Assembly (NCBI GenBank): GCA_020721445.1
Contig: DYMU01000006.1
Span: forward strand, 62,001-126,000
Source of the DNA: Gemmobacter nectariphilus
GTDB taxonomy: Bacteria > Pseudomonadota > Alphaproteobacteria > Rhodobacterales > Rhodobacteraceae
DNA: 64,000 bases
Direction: 5' to 3'
Shown in pieces: positions 16,804 to 25,296 of the stretch. A program made the position numbers and the translations under genes. Positions within the stretch are counted from its first letter, which is position 1. Each line of letters starts with the position of its first letter. Below the pieces are notes generated by a model that was not told where the DNA came from, made no database searches, and worked only from the letters and a program-made list of their open reading frames with translations.

Positions 16804-17007
16804 ATGTTGAAAAAAAATGTCGGCGGCATTGACCGTATTCTGCGCATCGGTGTCGGGCTTGCCCTGATCGCCGGTTTCTTCCTGAATTCGGGTGGAACCT
16901 ATAGCTGGCTGTATCTGATCGGCATCGTGCCGCTGCTGACCGGCATCTTCCAGACCTGCGCGCTGTATTCGGTGCTGGGCATCAACACCTGCGACATCAA
17001 GAAGTAA
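16804..17007 (+). CDS. DUF2892 (YgaP-type transmembrane) protein
   Basis: A 67-aa peptide with the family signature at its start (LKKNVGGIDRILRIGVG) and two membrane helices, residues ~15-30 and ~35-52, then a short cytosolic tail ending CDIKK. It matches the membrane half of E. coli YgaP, whose other half is a rhodanese. A rhodanese gene lacking any membrane part occurs 3.2 kb away across uvrA. SD AAAGGAA precedes ATG 16804. Two cysteines (C-ALYSVLGINT-C) are well placed to handle persulfide, but that is speculation. Confidence 0.9.
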   Translation: MLKKNVGGIDRILRIGVGLALIAGFFLNSGGTYSWLYLIGIVPLLTGIFQTCALYSVLGINTCDIKK

Positions 17008-17023
17008 GCCGCTTCAAGCGGGC

Positions 17024-17050
17024 AAAAGCGGCCCCTCGGGGCCGCTTTTT
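17024..17050 (+). terminator. rho-independent terminator of DUF2892 gene
   Basis: AAAAGCGGCCCC pairs with GGGGCCGCTTTT over a short loop and ends in a T-run. It also reads as a hairpin on the minus strand but lies beyond the uvrA stop by about 105 bp. Confidence 0.9.
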
Positions 17051-17155
17051 GCTGCGTGGGTGGCAAGGGTCAGCCGGGTTATTGCTGCGATGGCTCCGCC
17101 TTCGGCAGTTCGGCTAAACGTCACGATTTCCGGTTGTTACAGCGCAAAGCTGCAA

Positions 17156-20020
17156 TCACTCCGCCGCATGGCGACGCGGTTTCAGCATATCGGCCAGATA
17201 GCGCCCGGTGTGGCTTTCGCTCACCTTGGCCACATCTTCCGGTGTGCCCTCGGCCACGATCAAACCACCGCCATCGCCGCCTTCCGGGCCAATGTCGATG
17301 ATCCAGTCGGCGGTCTTGATCACGTCAAGATTGTGCTCGATCACCACCACCGTATTGCCCTGCTCGACCAGTTCATGCAGCACCTCCAACAGCTTGCGCA
17401 CGTCTTCAAAGTGCAGGCCGGTGGTCGGCTCATCCAGAATATACAGGGTACGACCCGTGGCACGGCGTGACAGTTCCTTGGACAGTTTCACCCGCTGCGC
17501 CTCACCGCCCGACAGCGTGGTGGCCTGCTGGCCAACCTTGATATAGCCAAGCCCGACCTGACACAGCGCATCCATCTTGTCGCGGATGCTGGGCACCGTC
17601 TGAAAGAACACCTGCGCATCTTCACACGTCATATCAAGAACGTCTGATATGCTTTTGTCCTTGAACTTTATTTCCAGCGTTTCCCGATTATAGCGATGGC
17701 CCTTGCAGGTCTCGCAGGTCACATAGACATCGGGCAGGAAATGCATCTCGATCTTGATGACGCCATCGCCCTGACAAGCCTCACACCGGCCGCCCTTGAC
17801 GTTGAACGAAAACCGACCCGGCTGATAGCCGCGCGCCTTGGATTCGGGCAATCCGGCAAACCAGTCGCGGATCGGGCCAAAAGCCCCGGTATAGGTGGCG
17901 GGGTTGCTGCGCGGCGTGCGGCCAATGGCGCGCTGGTCAATGTCGATCACCTTGTCAAGGTGTTCAAACCCGGTGATCGTCTCACAGGGCGCCGGCGTTT
18001 CGCGCGCGCCATTCAGCTTGCCCGCAGCGGTCTTGAACAACGTCTCGATGGTCAGCGTCGACTTGCCGCCACCTGAAACCCCGGTCACACAGACAAACTT
18101 GCCAAGCGGAAAATCAACCGTCACGTTCTTGAGGTTGTTGCCGCAAGCCCCCACCACGGTAAGCTTTTTACCGCTGCCCTTGCGGCGCACCTTTGGCACC
18201 GCAATCTCGCGCGCGCCCGACAGGTATTGCCCGGTCAGGCTGGCCGGGTCCGCCGCCACCTGCGCCGGCGTGCCATGCGAGACCACCCGCCCGCCATGCA
18301 CCCCGGCACCGGGGCCAAAGTCAAAGACATAATCCGCCTCGCGGATCGCGTCTTCGTCATGTTCCACCACCAGCACGGTATTGCCGGCATCGCGCAGGTT
18401 TTTCAGCGTGGTCAGCAGCCGGTCATTGTCGCGCTGGTGCAGGCCGATCGACGGCTCATCCAGCACATACAGCACCCCGGTCAGGCCCGATCCGATCTGG
18501 CTGGCCAGCCTGATCCGCTGGCTCTCGCCGCCCGAAAGCGTGCCGGCATTGCGCGACAGGGTCAGATAGTCCAACCCCACATTCACCAGAAACCCAAGAC
18601 GTTCACGGATTTCCTTCAGAATCGCCCGCGCGATTTCGTTCTTCTGCACCCCAAGGCTGTCTGGCACCGACCCGATCCAGGCATAGGCCTCCTTGATCGA
18701 CATCCGCACCACCTGGCCCACGTGCAGCCCGGCAATCTTCACGGCCAAAGCCTCGGGCCGCAACCGATAGCCACCGCAGGCCCCACAATCGCGGTTGTTC
18801 TGATAGCGCTCCATATCCTCGCGCGACCAGGTGCTGTCGGTTTCCTTGTAGCGCCGCTCCATGTTCGGGATCACGCCCTCGAACACCCGCTTCACCTTGT
18901 AGACGCGACCACCTTCATCATAGGAAAAGTTGATCTCCTCGCCATGTGATCCATGCAGGAACACCTGCTGCACATGCGCGGGCAGGTCTTTCCATTTCTT
19001 TTTCTTGTCAAAGTCATAATGCTTGGCAAGCGCATCGATGGTCTGGGTGAAATACGGGCTTTTCGACTTGGACCAAGGTGCAATCGCGCCTTGCATCAGC
19101 GTCAGTCCCTGATCGGGCACCACCAGCCGTTCGTCAAAGAACAACTCGACACCCAAGCCATCGCAAACCGGGCAGGCCCCGAAGGGCGCGTTGAAGGAAA
19201 ACAGCCGCGGCTCGATCTCGGCGATGGTAAAGCCCGACACCGGGCAGGCGAACTTTTCCGAATAGGTGATGCGCTGCGGCTCCCCCTCGCCCTCGGCAGG
19301 TGCAGTTTCCACCACGGCAATGCCATCGGCAAGGTTCAGCGCGGTGCGGAAACTGTCGGCCAGCCGCACCTCCAGCCCTTCGCGCACCACGATACGGTCG
19401 ACCACAACGTCGATGTTGTGACGAAACTTCTTGTCCAGCGTGGGCGGTTCTTCCAATTCGTAAAACGCACCGTTCACCTTGACGCGCTGAAACCCCTGTT
19501 TGCGCAGATCCAGAAACTCCTTTCGGTACTCACCCTTGCGGTCGCGCACGATGGGCGCCAGCAGATAGGCGCGGCTGCCCTCGGGCATCGCCATCACCGC
19601 ATCCACCATGTCCTGCACCTGCATCGCTGTGATCGGCAGGCCGGTGGCCGGAGAATAAGGCGTGCCGACACGTGCAAACAGCAGGCGCATATAGTCGTAG
19701 ATCTCGGTCACCGTGCCAACGGTTGACCGCGGGTTCTTGCTGGTGGTCTTTTGCTCGATCGAAATCGCCGGCGACAGACCGCTGATATGGTCGACATCGG
19801 GCTTGCCCATCATGTCCAGAAACTGCCGGGCATAGGCCGACAAGCTTTCAACATAGCGGCGCTGACCCTCGGCATAGATGGTGTCAAAGGCCAGGCTCGA
19901 CTTGCCAGACCCCGACAGCCCGGTGATCACCACGAACTGATCGCGCGGAATGTCGACATCCACGTTCTTCAGATTGTGTTCGCGCGCACCCCGCACTTCG
20001 ATGAACTTCTGCTCAGCCAT
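17156..20020 (-). CDS. uvrA: excinuclease ABC subunit A
   Basis: UvrA is the damage-recognising ATPase of nucleotide excision repair and loads UvrB. The 954-aa protein shows two ABC modules: Walker [10 protein letters not shown] near residue 33 and GVSGGGKST in the second half, with signatures LSGGESQRI and LSGGEAQRV. Zinc-binding CxxC pairs occur in [11 protein letters not shown] and in [10 protein letters not shown] / [10 protein letters not shown]. The frame is open 61 codons upstream into the rhodanese promoter, but ATG 20020 gives the conserved [20 protein letters not shown] start. A LexA box upstream places it in the SOS regulon. Confidence 0.98.
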   Translation of the reverse strand: MAEQKFIEVRGAREHNLKNVDVDIPRDQFVVITGLSGSGKSSLAFDTIYAEGQRRYVESLSAYARQFLDMMGKPDVDHISGLSPAISIEQKTTSKNPRSTVGTVTEIYDYMRLLFARVGTPYSPATGLPITAMQVQDMVDAVMAMPEGSRAYLLAPIVRDRKGEYRKEFLDLRKQGFQRVKVNGAFYELEEPPTLDKKFRHNIDVVVDRIVVREGLEVRLADSFRTALNLADGIAVVETAPAEGEGEPQRITYSEKFACPVSGFTIAEIEPRLFSFNAPFGACPVCDGLGVELFFDERLVVPDQGLTLMQGAIAPWSKSKSPYFTQTIDALAKHYDFDKKKKWKDLPAHVQQVFLHGSHGEEINFSYDEGGRVYKVKRVFEGVIPNMERRYKETDSTWSREDMERYQNNRDCGACGGYRLRPEALAVKIAGLHVGQVVRMSIKEAYAWIGSVPDSLGVQKNEIARAILKEIRERLGFLVNVGLDYLTLSRNAGTLSGGESQRIRLASQIGSGLTGVLYVLDEPSIGLHQRDNDRLLTTLKNLRDAGNTVLVVEHDEDAIREADYVFDFGPGAGVHGGRVVSHGTPAQVAADPASLTGQYLSGAREIAVPKVRRKGSGKKLTVVGACGNNLKNVTVDFPLGKFVCVTGVSGGGKSTLTIETLFKTAAGKLNGARETPAPCETITGFEHLDKVIDIDQRAIGRTPRSNPATYTGAFGPIRDWFAGLPESKARGYQPGRFSFNVKGGRCEACQGDGVIKIEMHFLPDVYVTCETCKGHRYNRETLEIKFKDKSISDVLDMTCEDAQVFFQTVPSIRDKMDALCQVGLGYIKVGQQATTLSGGEAQRVKLSKELSRRATGRTLYILDEPTTGLHFEDVRKLLEVLHELVEQGNTVVVIEHNLDVIKTADWIIDIGPEGGDGGGLIVAEGTPEDVAKVSESHTGRYLADMLKPRRHAAE

Positions 20021-20078
20021 GGACCACCCCGTGATATCCGTCAACAGATAGGCGGTTCCAACCGAGTCTCCAACGGGA

Positions 20079-20107
20079 AATATGGAACTTTGCAGGAACG
20101 TCTGCAA
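20079..20107 (-). promoter_or_regulatory. uvrA promoter with LexA (SOS) box in the spacer
   Basis: On the minus strand TTGCAG (20107-20102), 17 bp, then CATATT (20084-20079) form a plausible sigma-70 promoter. The spacer holds GTTCCTGCAAAGTTC (20099-20085), an exact GTTC-N7-GTTC direct repeat, the alphaproteobacterial LexA site. LexA bound here would block RNA polymerase. Confidence 0.8.
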
Positions 20108-20114
20108 AACTGGC

Positions 20115-20143
20115 TTTACATATTCGGCATTTCGAATGTATTT
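20115..20143 (+). promoter_or_regulatory. rhodanese promoter with ATTC-N8-GAAT operator in the spacer
   Basis: TTTACA (20115-20120), 17 bp, then GTATTT (20138-20143) form a candidate promoter. Its spacer contains ATTC-N8-GAAT (20122-20137). This is the pattern I recall for SqrR/BigR persulfide-responsive repressors, and the surrounding 24 bp resemble the element at 6621-6644. Confidence 0.55.
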
Positions 20144-20170
20144 ATGCTGCATAGCAGCACAGGTGCCCTC

Positions 20171-20530
20171 ATGTTCAACTTCCTTCGCCCCTCGGCCCGC
20201 CAACCGCGTCTGGCCGTGGCCGATGTCATCGCCATGGTCGCCCGTGGCGAGATGACCTTGCTTGATGTGCGCGACATGGCCGAGGCAAAGGCGTCAGGCA
20301 AGGCCAAGGGTGCCGTGGTCATTCCGCTGGCGCTATTGCCGCTGAAGGCCGACCCGTCCAAGCCGGACTGCCAGTTGCCGGCAGACAAGCCGGTGGCCAT
20401 CTACTGCGCCACCGGCGCGCGATCGGGTATGGCGGTGCAGATGCTGACGCGTTACGGCTATCCGGCGGTGCACAACATCGGCGGATTGTATGACTGGAAG
20501 TCCGGCGGCGGTCAGATCGACCGGATCTGA
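20171..20530 (+). CDS. single-domain rhodanese (sulfurtransferase)
   Basis: A 119-aa protein with one rhodanese domain: [23 protein letters not shown], then the active loop CATGARS with catalytic Cys77, and [12 protein letters not shown] near the end. There is no signal peptide or membrane segment, so it is cytosolic. It would carry sulfane sulfur as a cysteine persulfide to or from a partner. Start ATG 20171 gives [19 protein letters not shown]; the frame is open far upstream through the uvrA start. It is divergent from uvrA, and its promoter carries an SqrR-like site, suggesting induction by reactive sulfur. Confidence 0.88.
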   Translation: MFNFLRPSARQPRLAVADVIAMVARGEMTLLDVRDMAEAKASGKAKGAVVIPLALLPLKADPSKPDCQLPADKPVAIYCATGARSGMAVQMLTRYGYPAVHNIGGLYDWKSGGGQIDRI

Positions 20531-20570
20531 CGCCCATCCTTGCACCCCTGCAAAATCCCGCCTGCCGGGC

Positions 20571-20603
20571 TTTCTCTTTCAAGAAATATCCTCGGGGGGA
20601 AGG
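20571..20603 (-). repeat. short dispersed intergenic element (G-run / TATTT / AAGAGAAA), copy d
   Basis: Read on the minus strand: C-run, GAGGATATTT, five bases, then AAAGAGAAAG. It lies in the 117-bp space between the convergent rhodanese and lpdA genes. A GC hairpin immediately follows on the plus strand (AAGGCGCG / CGCGCCTT around 20600-20618). Confidence 0.6.
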
Positions 20604-20647
20604 CGCGGCACGCGCCTTGGGGGGCAGACAGCCCCCTGCTTTGCCTC

Positions 20648-22045
20648 TTACATGTGCAACGCCCGGCCGTAGGCGTCCAGCACCGCCTCGTGCATCATCT
20701 CGGACAGGGTCGGATGCGGGAAGACGGTGTTCATCAGGTCTTCCTCCGTCGTCTCCAGCGCGCGGCCGATGACATAGCCCTGGATCAGCTCGGTCACTTC
20801 CGCGCCGATCATGTGCGCCCCCAGCAGCTCGCCGGTCTTGGCGTCGAAGATGGTCTTGATCATGCCTTCGGACTCGCCCAGGGCAATTGCCTTGCCATTG
20901 CCGATGAACGGAAAGCGGCCGACCTTGATGTCGAACCCGGCCTCTTTCGCGCGGGCCTCGGTCATGCCGACGCTTGCGATCTGCGGCTGGCAATAGGTGC
21001 AACCGGCAATGCTGCCGGGCTTTATCGGGTGCGGATGGCCACCCGCGATCAGTTCCGCCACCATCACGCCTTCATGGCTGGCCTTGTGCGCCAGCCATGG
21101 CGCGCCGGCGATATCGCCGATGGCATAGAGGCCCGGCACGCCGGTGCGGCAAAACTCGTCCGTCACCACATGGCTGCGGTCGATCTTGACGCCCAACGCC
21201 TCCAGCCCCAGACCCTCGACATTGCCGACAATGCCAACGGCGGAAATCACCGTGTCAAACGCGTGGCTTTCGATCTTGCCGCCGATCTCGATATGGGCCG
21301 TGACGCCGACACCGGGTTTGCGGTCCAGCTTTTTGACCGTGGCTTTTTCCAGAATGGTCATGCCCTGCTTGACGAATTGCTTGCGGGCAAAGGCGCTGAT
21401 TTCGGCGTCTTCCACCGGCAGGATGCGGTCCATCACCTCGACCACCGTGGTCTTGGCGCCCAGCGTGTTGAAAAAGCTGGCAAACTCGATCCCGATCGCA
21501 CCCGAGCCGATCACCAGCAGGTTTTTTGGCATCCGCGGCGCCATCAAGGCATGACGATAGGACCAGACCAGATCGCCATCCGCCTCCAGCCCCGGCAATT
21601 CGCGGGCGCGGGCACCGGTGGCCAGGATGATATCGGGGGCGGTCAGATCTTCCACGCCCTTGTCGGTTGTCACCGACACCACACCCGCCCGTGGCAGCGT
21701 CGCCACGCCCATGAACACCGTGACCTTGTTCTTCTTCATCAGATGGCCGATGCCGCCCGACAGTTGCTTGGCCACCGCACGGCTGCGGGCCACCACGGCG
21801 GGCAGATCATAGCTGATGCCTGTCGCACCCAGGCCAAATTCACGCGCGCGCTCCATCAGGTGAAACACTTCGGCGCTGCGCAGCATTGCCTTGGTCGGGA
21901 TGCAGCCCCAGTTCAGGCAGATGCCGCCAAGGTTTTCGCGCTCGATGATGGCGACCTTCCGGCCCAACTGGCTGGCACGGATCGCAGCAACATAGCCGCC
22001 CGGTCCGGCACCGATCACGATCACATCAAAGCTTTGGCCTGCCAT
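20648..22045 (-). CDS. lpdA: dihydrolipoyl dehydrogenase
   Basis: This is the E3 flavoenzyme that reoxidises dihydrolipoamide with NAD+ for 2-oxoacid dehydrogenase complexes. The 465-aa protein has the FAD motif VIGAGPGGYVAA (residues 10-21) and the redox disulfide Cys43/Cys48 in GGICLNWGC. The NAD motif is GSGAIGIEFASFF, and the C-terminal catalytic pair is His444/Glu449 (HPTLSE). ATG 22045 is preceded by GGGAGGG. It lacks an N-terminal lipoyl domain. No E1/E2 genes lie beside it, so the complex served cannot be read from context. Confidence 0.96.
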   Translation of the reverse strand: MAGQSFDVIVIGAGPGGYVAAIRASQLGRKVAIIERENLGGICLNWGCIPTKAMLRSAEVFHLMERAREFGLGATGISYDLPAVVARSRAVAKQLSGGIGHLMKKNKVTVFMGVATLPRAGVVSVTTDKGVEDLTAPDIILATGARARELPGLEADGDLVWSYRHALMAPRMPKNLLVIGSGAIGIEFASFFNTLGAKTTVVEVMDRILPVEDAEISAFARKQFVKQGMTILEKATVKKLDRKPGVGVTAHIEIGGKIESHAFDTVISAVGIVGNVEGLGLEALGVKIDRSHVVTDEFCRTGVPGLYAIGDIAGAPWLAHKASHEGVMVAELIAGGHPHPIKPGSIAGCTYCQPQIASVGMTEARAKEAGFDIKVGRFPFIGNGKAIALGESEGMIKTIFDAKTGELLGAHMIGAEVTELIQGYVIGRALETTEEDLMNTVFPHPTLSEMMHEAVLDAYGRALHM

Positions 22046-22090
22046 ATTTCCCTCCCCGGAAAGTAGTTCAGCCTTAAACCATTATTTCGC

Positions 22091-22116
22091 GCCGGGCAAC
22101 GCGGTGAATGCCCGGC
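22091..22116 (-). terminator. hairpin downstream of DUF924 gene
   Basis: GCCGGGC (22091-22097) and GCCCGGC (22110-22116) form a seven-base-pair stem just after the DUF924 stop. No U-run follows on the minus strand. Confidence 0.4.
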
Positions 22117-22118
22117 GG

Positions 22119-22703
22119 CTATGCGCCCTGCGCATGGCTTTTCATCGCGCGCACCAGCGCGCCATAGCCCCCGGCGTCCAGAAATGCCTGTTCCTCGGCG
22201 GTGGTGTCGCGGCCAAGCGCTGCGTTGCGAAACGGGAACCGGCCAAAGCGCGCAATCACCTCGCGGTGCGCGCGGGCGTGCAGCAACAGTTCGGCGTCGC
22301 CCTCCATCTGCTCGGCCATCAGCGCCACGGCACGGTCCTGATCGGCCATGGCTTCGGAATGCTCGAACGGCATATAGAAAAACTGCCGTTCCGGCACCGG
22401 GGCCTGCATGTCCCAGCCCGCGTCCAGCGCACGATGTGCCGCCGCCCGGGCACGGGCATCGGTGGCAAAGGCCTCGGCGCGGCCGCGGTGGATGTTGCGT
22501 GCAAACTGGTCGGCCACCACGATATAGGCCAGCGTGCCCACCGCACCGTCAACCCAGTGTTCCAAACCGTCGTCGTGCAAGGCCTGCCACAGCGCGCCAA
22601 ATCGCCCGGCAATCAGGGCGTCGATGTCTTCGCCGCCGGCATACCAGCCTTCGGGCCCGATCTCGCCCAGCCAGAAATCCAGAACTTCGATAGGGTCGGA
22701 CAT
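22119..22703 (-). CDS. DUF924 family protein
   Basis: A 194-aa soluble protein of the DUF924 family (tetratricopeptide-like helical fold as far as known). Landmarks are VLDFWLGEIGPEGW at the N-terminus, VADQFARNIHRG and FFYMPFEHSE in the middle and REVIARFGRFPFRNAALGR towards the end. ATG 22703 is chosen because AGGAGGTGCCG precedes it. It lies 51 bp after the MFS gene on the same strand and could be co-transcribed. No molecular function is known to me. Confidence 0.9.
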   Translation of the reverse strand: MSDPIEVLDFWLGEIGPEGWYAGGEDIDALIAGRFGALWQALHDDGLEHWVDGAVGTLAYIVVADQFARNIHRGRAEAFATDARARAAAHRALDAGWDMQAPVPERQFFYMPFEHSEAMADQDRAVALMAEQMEGDAELLLHARAHREVIARFGRFPFRNAALGRDTTAEEQAFLDAGGYGALVRAMKSHAQGA

Positions 22704-22754
22704 CGGCACCTCCTGCGTTGGGGCAGGGTGGCAGGCCCGCACCGGAAAGGCAAT

Positions 22755-23996
22755 TCAGTTCAGCCTTGCGTCTTCGGCATCGACCAGCGCGGCCGACTCG
22801 ACCGTGACAACCGTCGCCGTGGGCGGCACCGGCGTATAGCCCGAGGTGACACTTGGGGTATCGCGGCGCTGTGTCATCCGCCATGCTGCGTAAACCGCCA
22901 GAAGGCCGAACAAAACGCCCATATACAAAAAGAACCCCGATGGCCCGATCTGGCTGATCATCCAGCCGGTGATGATCGGACCCGAAATCGCCCCCACGCC
23001 GTTGATGAACATCAACCCGGCCGAGGCGGCCGCCATGTCGGTCTTATCCAAATAATCGTTCACATAGGCCAGAAGCAGCGAATACAGCGGGTTCGACACC
23101 GCGCCGCTGATTGCCCCGATCGCCACCAGAACCGGAAAGGACACGTCAAACAGCACCGGCACCATCAGCGCCACCGCGCCAAAGGCCGACAGCGCCAGCA
23201 CCACAAACCGCCGATCCATCCGGTCCGACAGCCAGCCGATCGGGTATTGCAGCACCAGACCGCCGACATAGATCGCGGCCACGAAGATCGTCAGGTCGGC
23301 GACCGACAGCCCCGCCGTGGTGCCCCAGACCGCTGCCATGCCGAATTGCGCCGAGAACACGCCCCCCAGCAGGAACACACCAACGCAGCCCAACGGCGAG
23401 GCCTGATACAGCCTGCGAAACGACAGCGGTTTGGTGGTTTCAAACGCCGGCGCTTGCGAGGCAGACAGCAGGATCGGCGTGAACGCAAGCGACACCAGAA
23501 CTGACGGGATCACGAACAGGATATAGCCCGACGCATCGCCGATGTTCAGCAAAAGCTGCGCCGCGATGATGCCGACCATCTGCACGATCAGGTACAGCGA
23601 CAGCGCCTGCCCGCGGTTTTCATTGGTCGAGGCGTTGTTCAGCCAGCTTTCGGTGACGATATAGACGCCCGAAAAGGAAAAGCCGATCACCACCCGCAAG
23701 GCGGCCCAGACCATCCAGTCAGGTGCCGCGGCATAAAGGATCAGCACCGCCGAGATCAGCGAGCCAAGGGCCGCAAACACCCGCACATGGCCCACACGCC
23801 TGATCATCTCGGGGGCCATGCGGCTGCCGAACAGGAAACCGACGAAATAGGCCGACATCACAATGGACATCTGCAGGGTCGAAAACTGCTCGATCCCGCC
23901 CCGGATGCCCAGCAATGTGCCTTGCATGCCATTGCCCAGCATCAAAAGGCCCAGGCCCAGCAACAGCGCCCAGGTATTGCGCAAAACGGTCAGCAT
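22755..23996 (-). CDS. MFS transporter (YcaD/UMF-like)
   Basis: A 413-aa major facilitator protein with twelve predicted membrane helices. It opens LRNTWALLLGLGLLMLGNGMQGTLLGIR and has the cytosolic loop motifs GSRMAPEMIRRVGHVR (helix 2-3) and GWLSDRMDRR (helix 8-9). The tail after the last helix (~40 residues, rich in Thr and Val) is cytosolic. It most resembles YcaD-type transporters, whose substrate is not known. It lies just upstream of the DUF924 gene, and its promoter side abuts a GC-rich repeat element. Confidence 0.9.
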   Translation of the reverse strand: MLTVLRNTWALLLGLGLLMLGNGMQGTLLGIRGGIEQFSTLQMSIVMSAYFVGFLFGSRMAPEMIRRVGHVRVFAALGSLISAVLILYAAAPDWMVWAALRVVIGFSFSGVYIVTESWLNNASTNENRGQALSLYLIVQMVGIIAAQLLLNIGDASGYILFVIPSVLVSLAFTPILLSASQAPAFETTKPLSFRRLYQASPLGCVGVFLLGGVFSAQFGMAAVWGTTAGLSVADLTIFVAAIYVGGLVLQYPIGWLSDRMDRRFVVLALSAFGAVALMVPVLFDVSFPVLVAIGAISGAVSNPLYSLLLAYVNDYLDKTDMAAASAGLMFINGVGAISGPIITGWMISQIGPSGFFLYMGVLFGLLAVYAAWRMTQRRDTPSVTSGYTPVPPTATVVTVESAALVDAEDARLN

Positions 23997-24100
23997 GTCA
24001 GGTTCCTTCGGTCGGTGTGTCCAGCCTAGGCCAGGCGGGTGAAGATGCCATGTCGCAGGCGACGGTCTGTCGGGGGAAAGCGGCAGGGGCGCAGGTGGCC

Positions 24101-24259
24101 CCCCACCCCCATCCCCTCCCCACGAGGGGGAGGGGAGCCGCGCAATTTCAGGGTCAACGCCCAGACCCCAAGGGCGCTGAGATCACGCACGAAGCACCGC
24201 CCTCCCCCCTTCGTGGGGGAGGGATGGGGTGTTCGTGGGGGAGGGATGGGGTGGGGGGG
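24101..24259. repeat. long GC-rich inverted-repeat (REP/BIME-like) element, copy 1
   Basis: The left arm (24101-24136) starts CCCCACCCCCATCCCCTCCCC and folds on itself with AGGGGGAGGGG. The right arm (24200-24259) contains the complementary GGGGGAGGGATGGGGTG. The core between them is about 65 bp. The right arm is duplicated: a 22-bp unit occurs at 24210-24231 and again, identical, at 24232-24253. It fills the 268-bp space between the MFS start and the queA stop. A second copy is at 39436-39558. Confidence 0.85.
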
Positions 24260-24264
24260 CCGCA

Positions 24265-25296
24265 TCACGGGATGAGCAAGGACGCATCGCCATAGCTGAA
24301 GAAACGGTAGCCTTGCGCGATGGCATGGGCATAGATCCGGTCAATCCGGTCCTTGCCCATCAGGGCCGACACCAGCATCAGCAGCGTCGATTTCGGCAGG
24401 TGAAAGTTGGTCATCAGCGCATCGGTGGCGTGGAAGGTAAAGCCGGGATAGATGAAAATATCGGTCGGCCCTTCCCAGGGTTCCACCCGGCCGGAACGTG
24501 CCGCGGTCTCGATCAGCCGCAGGGCAGTGGTGCCGACTGGAATGATCCGACCGCCCGCAGCACGGGTGGCGTTGATCTGCTCGGCGGCCTGCGCCGTGAC
24601 CTGCCCCCATTCGGCGTGCATCTTGTGTGTGGTCACGTCCGCAACCTTGACCGGCAGAAAGGTGCCCGCGCCGACATGCAGCGTCACCTCGGTAAAGCTG
24701 ACACCCTTGTCCTGCAACGCGGCCAGCAACGCGGCGTCAAGATGCAACGAGGCGGTGGGGGCGGCCACGGCCCCCTTGTGGCGGGCAAAAACGGTCTGGT
24801 AATCGTCGTCGTCCTGCGCGTCGGGCGCGCGTTTGGCGGCGATATAGGGTGGCAGCGGCATCGCGCCGGCACGGCCCAGGGCGGCATCGAAATCATCCCC
24901 GGTCAGGTTGAACACCAGCGTCAGGTCGGTTTCGGATTTCTCGGCCACCGTGGCCGACAGATCGGCGGAAAACGTGATGACCTCGCCTAGGTTCACCTTT
25001 CGCAACGGCTTGGCCATCGCCTGCCAGCCGGTTGCGGCAGGTTCCATCAGGGTGATCTCGACCCTCGCCTCGGCATCGCCACGACGGCGCTGCCCGGTCA
25101 GACGGGCCGGGATCACACGGGTGTTGTTCAACACCAGCCGATCACCGGGGCGCAACAGGCCCGGCAGATCGCGCACATGCAGGTCGGAAATCGCATCACC
25201 CTGGGCCAGCAGCAGACGTGCCGCACTGCGGGGCCGCGCCGGGCGGGTGGCGATCAGACCTTCGGGAAGATCAAAGTCGAAGTCGGAAAGTTGCAT
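24265..25296 (-). CDS. queA: S-adenosylmethionine:tRNA ribosyltransferase-isomerase
   Basis: QueA transfers and isomerises the ribosyl group of SAM onto 7-aminomethyl-7-deazaguanine in tRNA, giving epoxyqueuosine. The 343-aa protein opens [21 protein letters not shown] and carries [33 protein letters not shown] and [17 protein letters not shown], all family signatures. Its ATG overlaps the stop of the large AsmA-like gene (TGATG), so translation is coupled. No tgt gene is seen in this window. Confidence 0.97.
   Translation of the reverse strand: MQLSDFDFDLPEGLIATRPARPRSAARLLLAQGDAISDLHVRDLPGLLRPGDRLVLNNTRVIPARLTGQRRRGDAEARVEITLMEPAATGWQAMAKPLRKVNLGEVITFSADLSATVAEKSETDLTLVFNLTGDDFDAALGRAGAMPLPPYIAAKRAPDAQDDDDYQTVFARHKGAVAAPTASLHLDAALLAALQDKGVSFTEVTLHVGAGTFLPVKVADVTTHKMHAEWGQVTAQAAEQINATRAAGGRIIPVGTTALRLIETAARSGRVEPWEGPTDIFIYPGFTFHATDALMTNFHLPKSTLLMLVSALMGKDRIDRIYAHAIAQGYRFFSYGDASLLIP

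Noticed and set aside
24210-24253. CRISPR array or minisatellite
   Set aside because: Only two adjacent 22-bp units without spacers, lying within a GC-rich repeat arm; no cas genes in the window.
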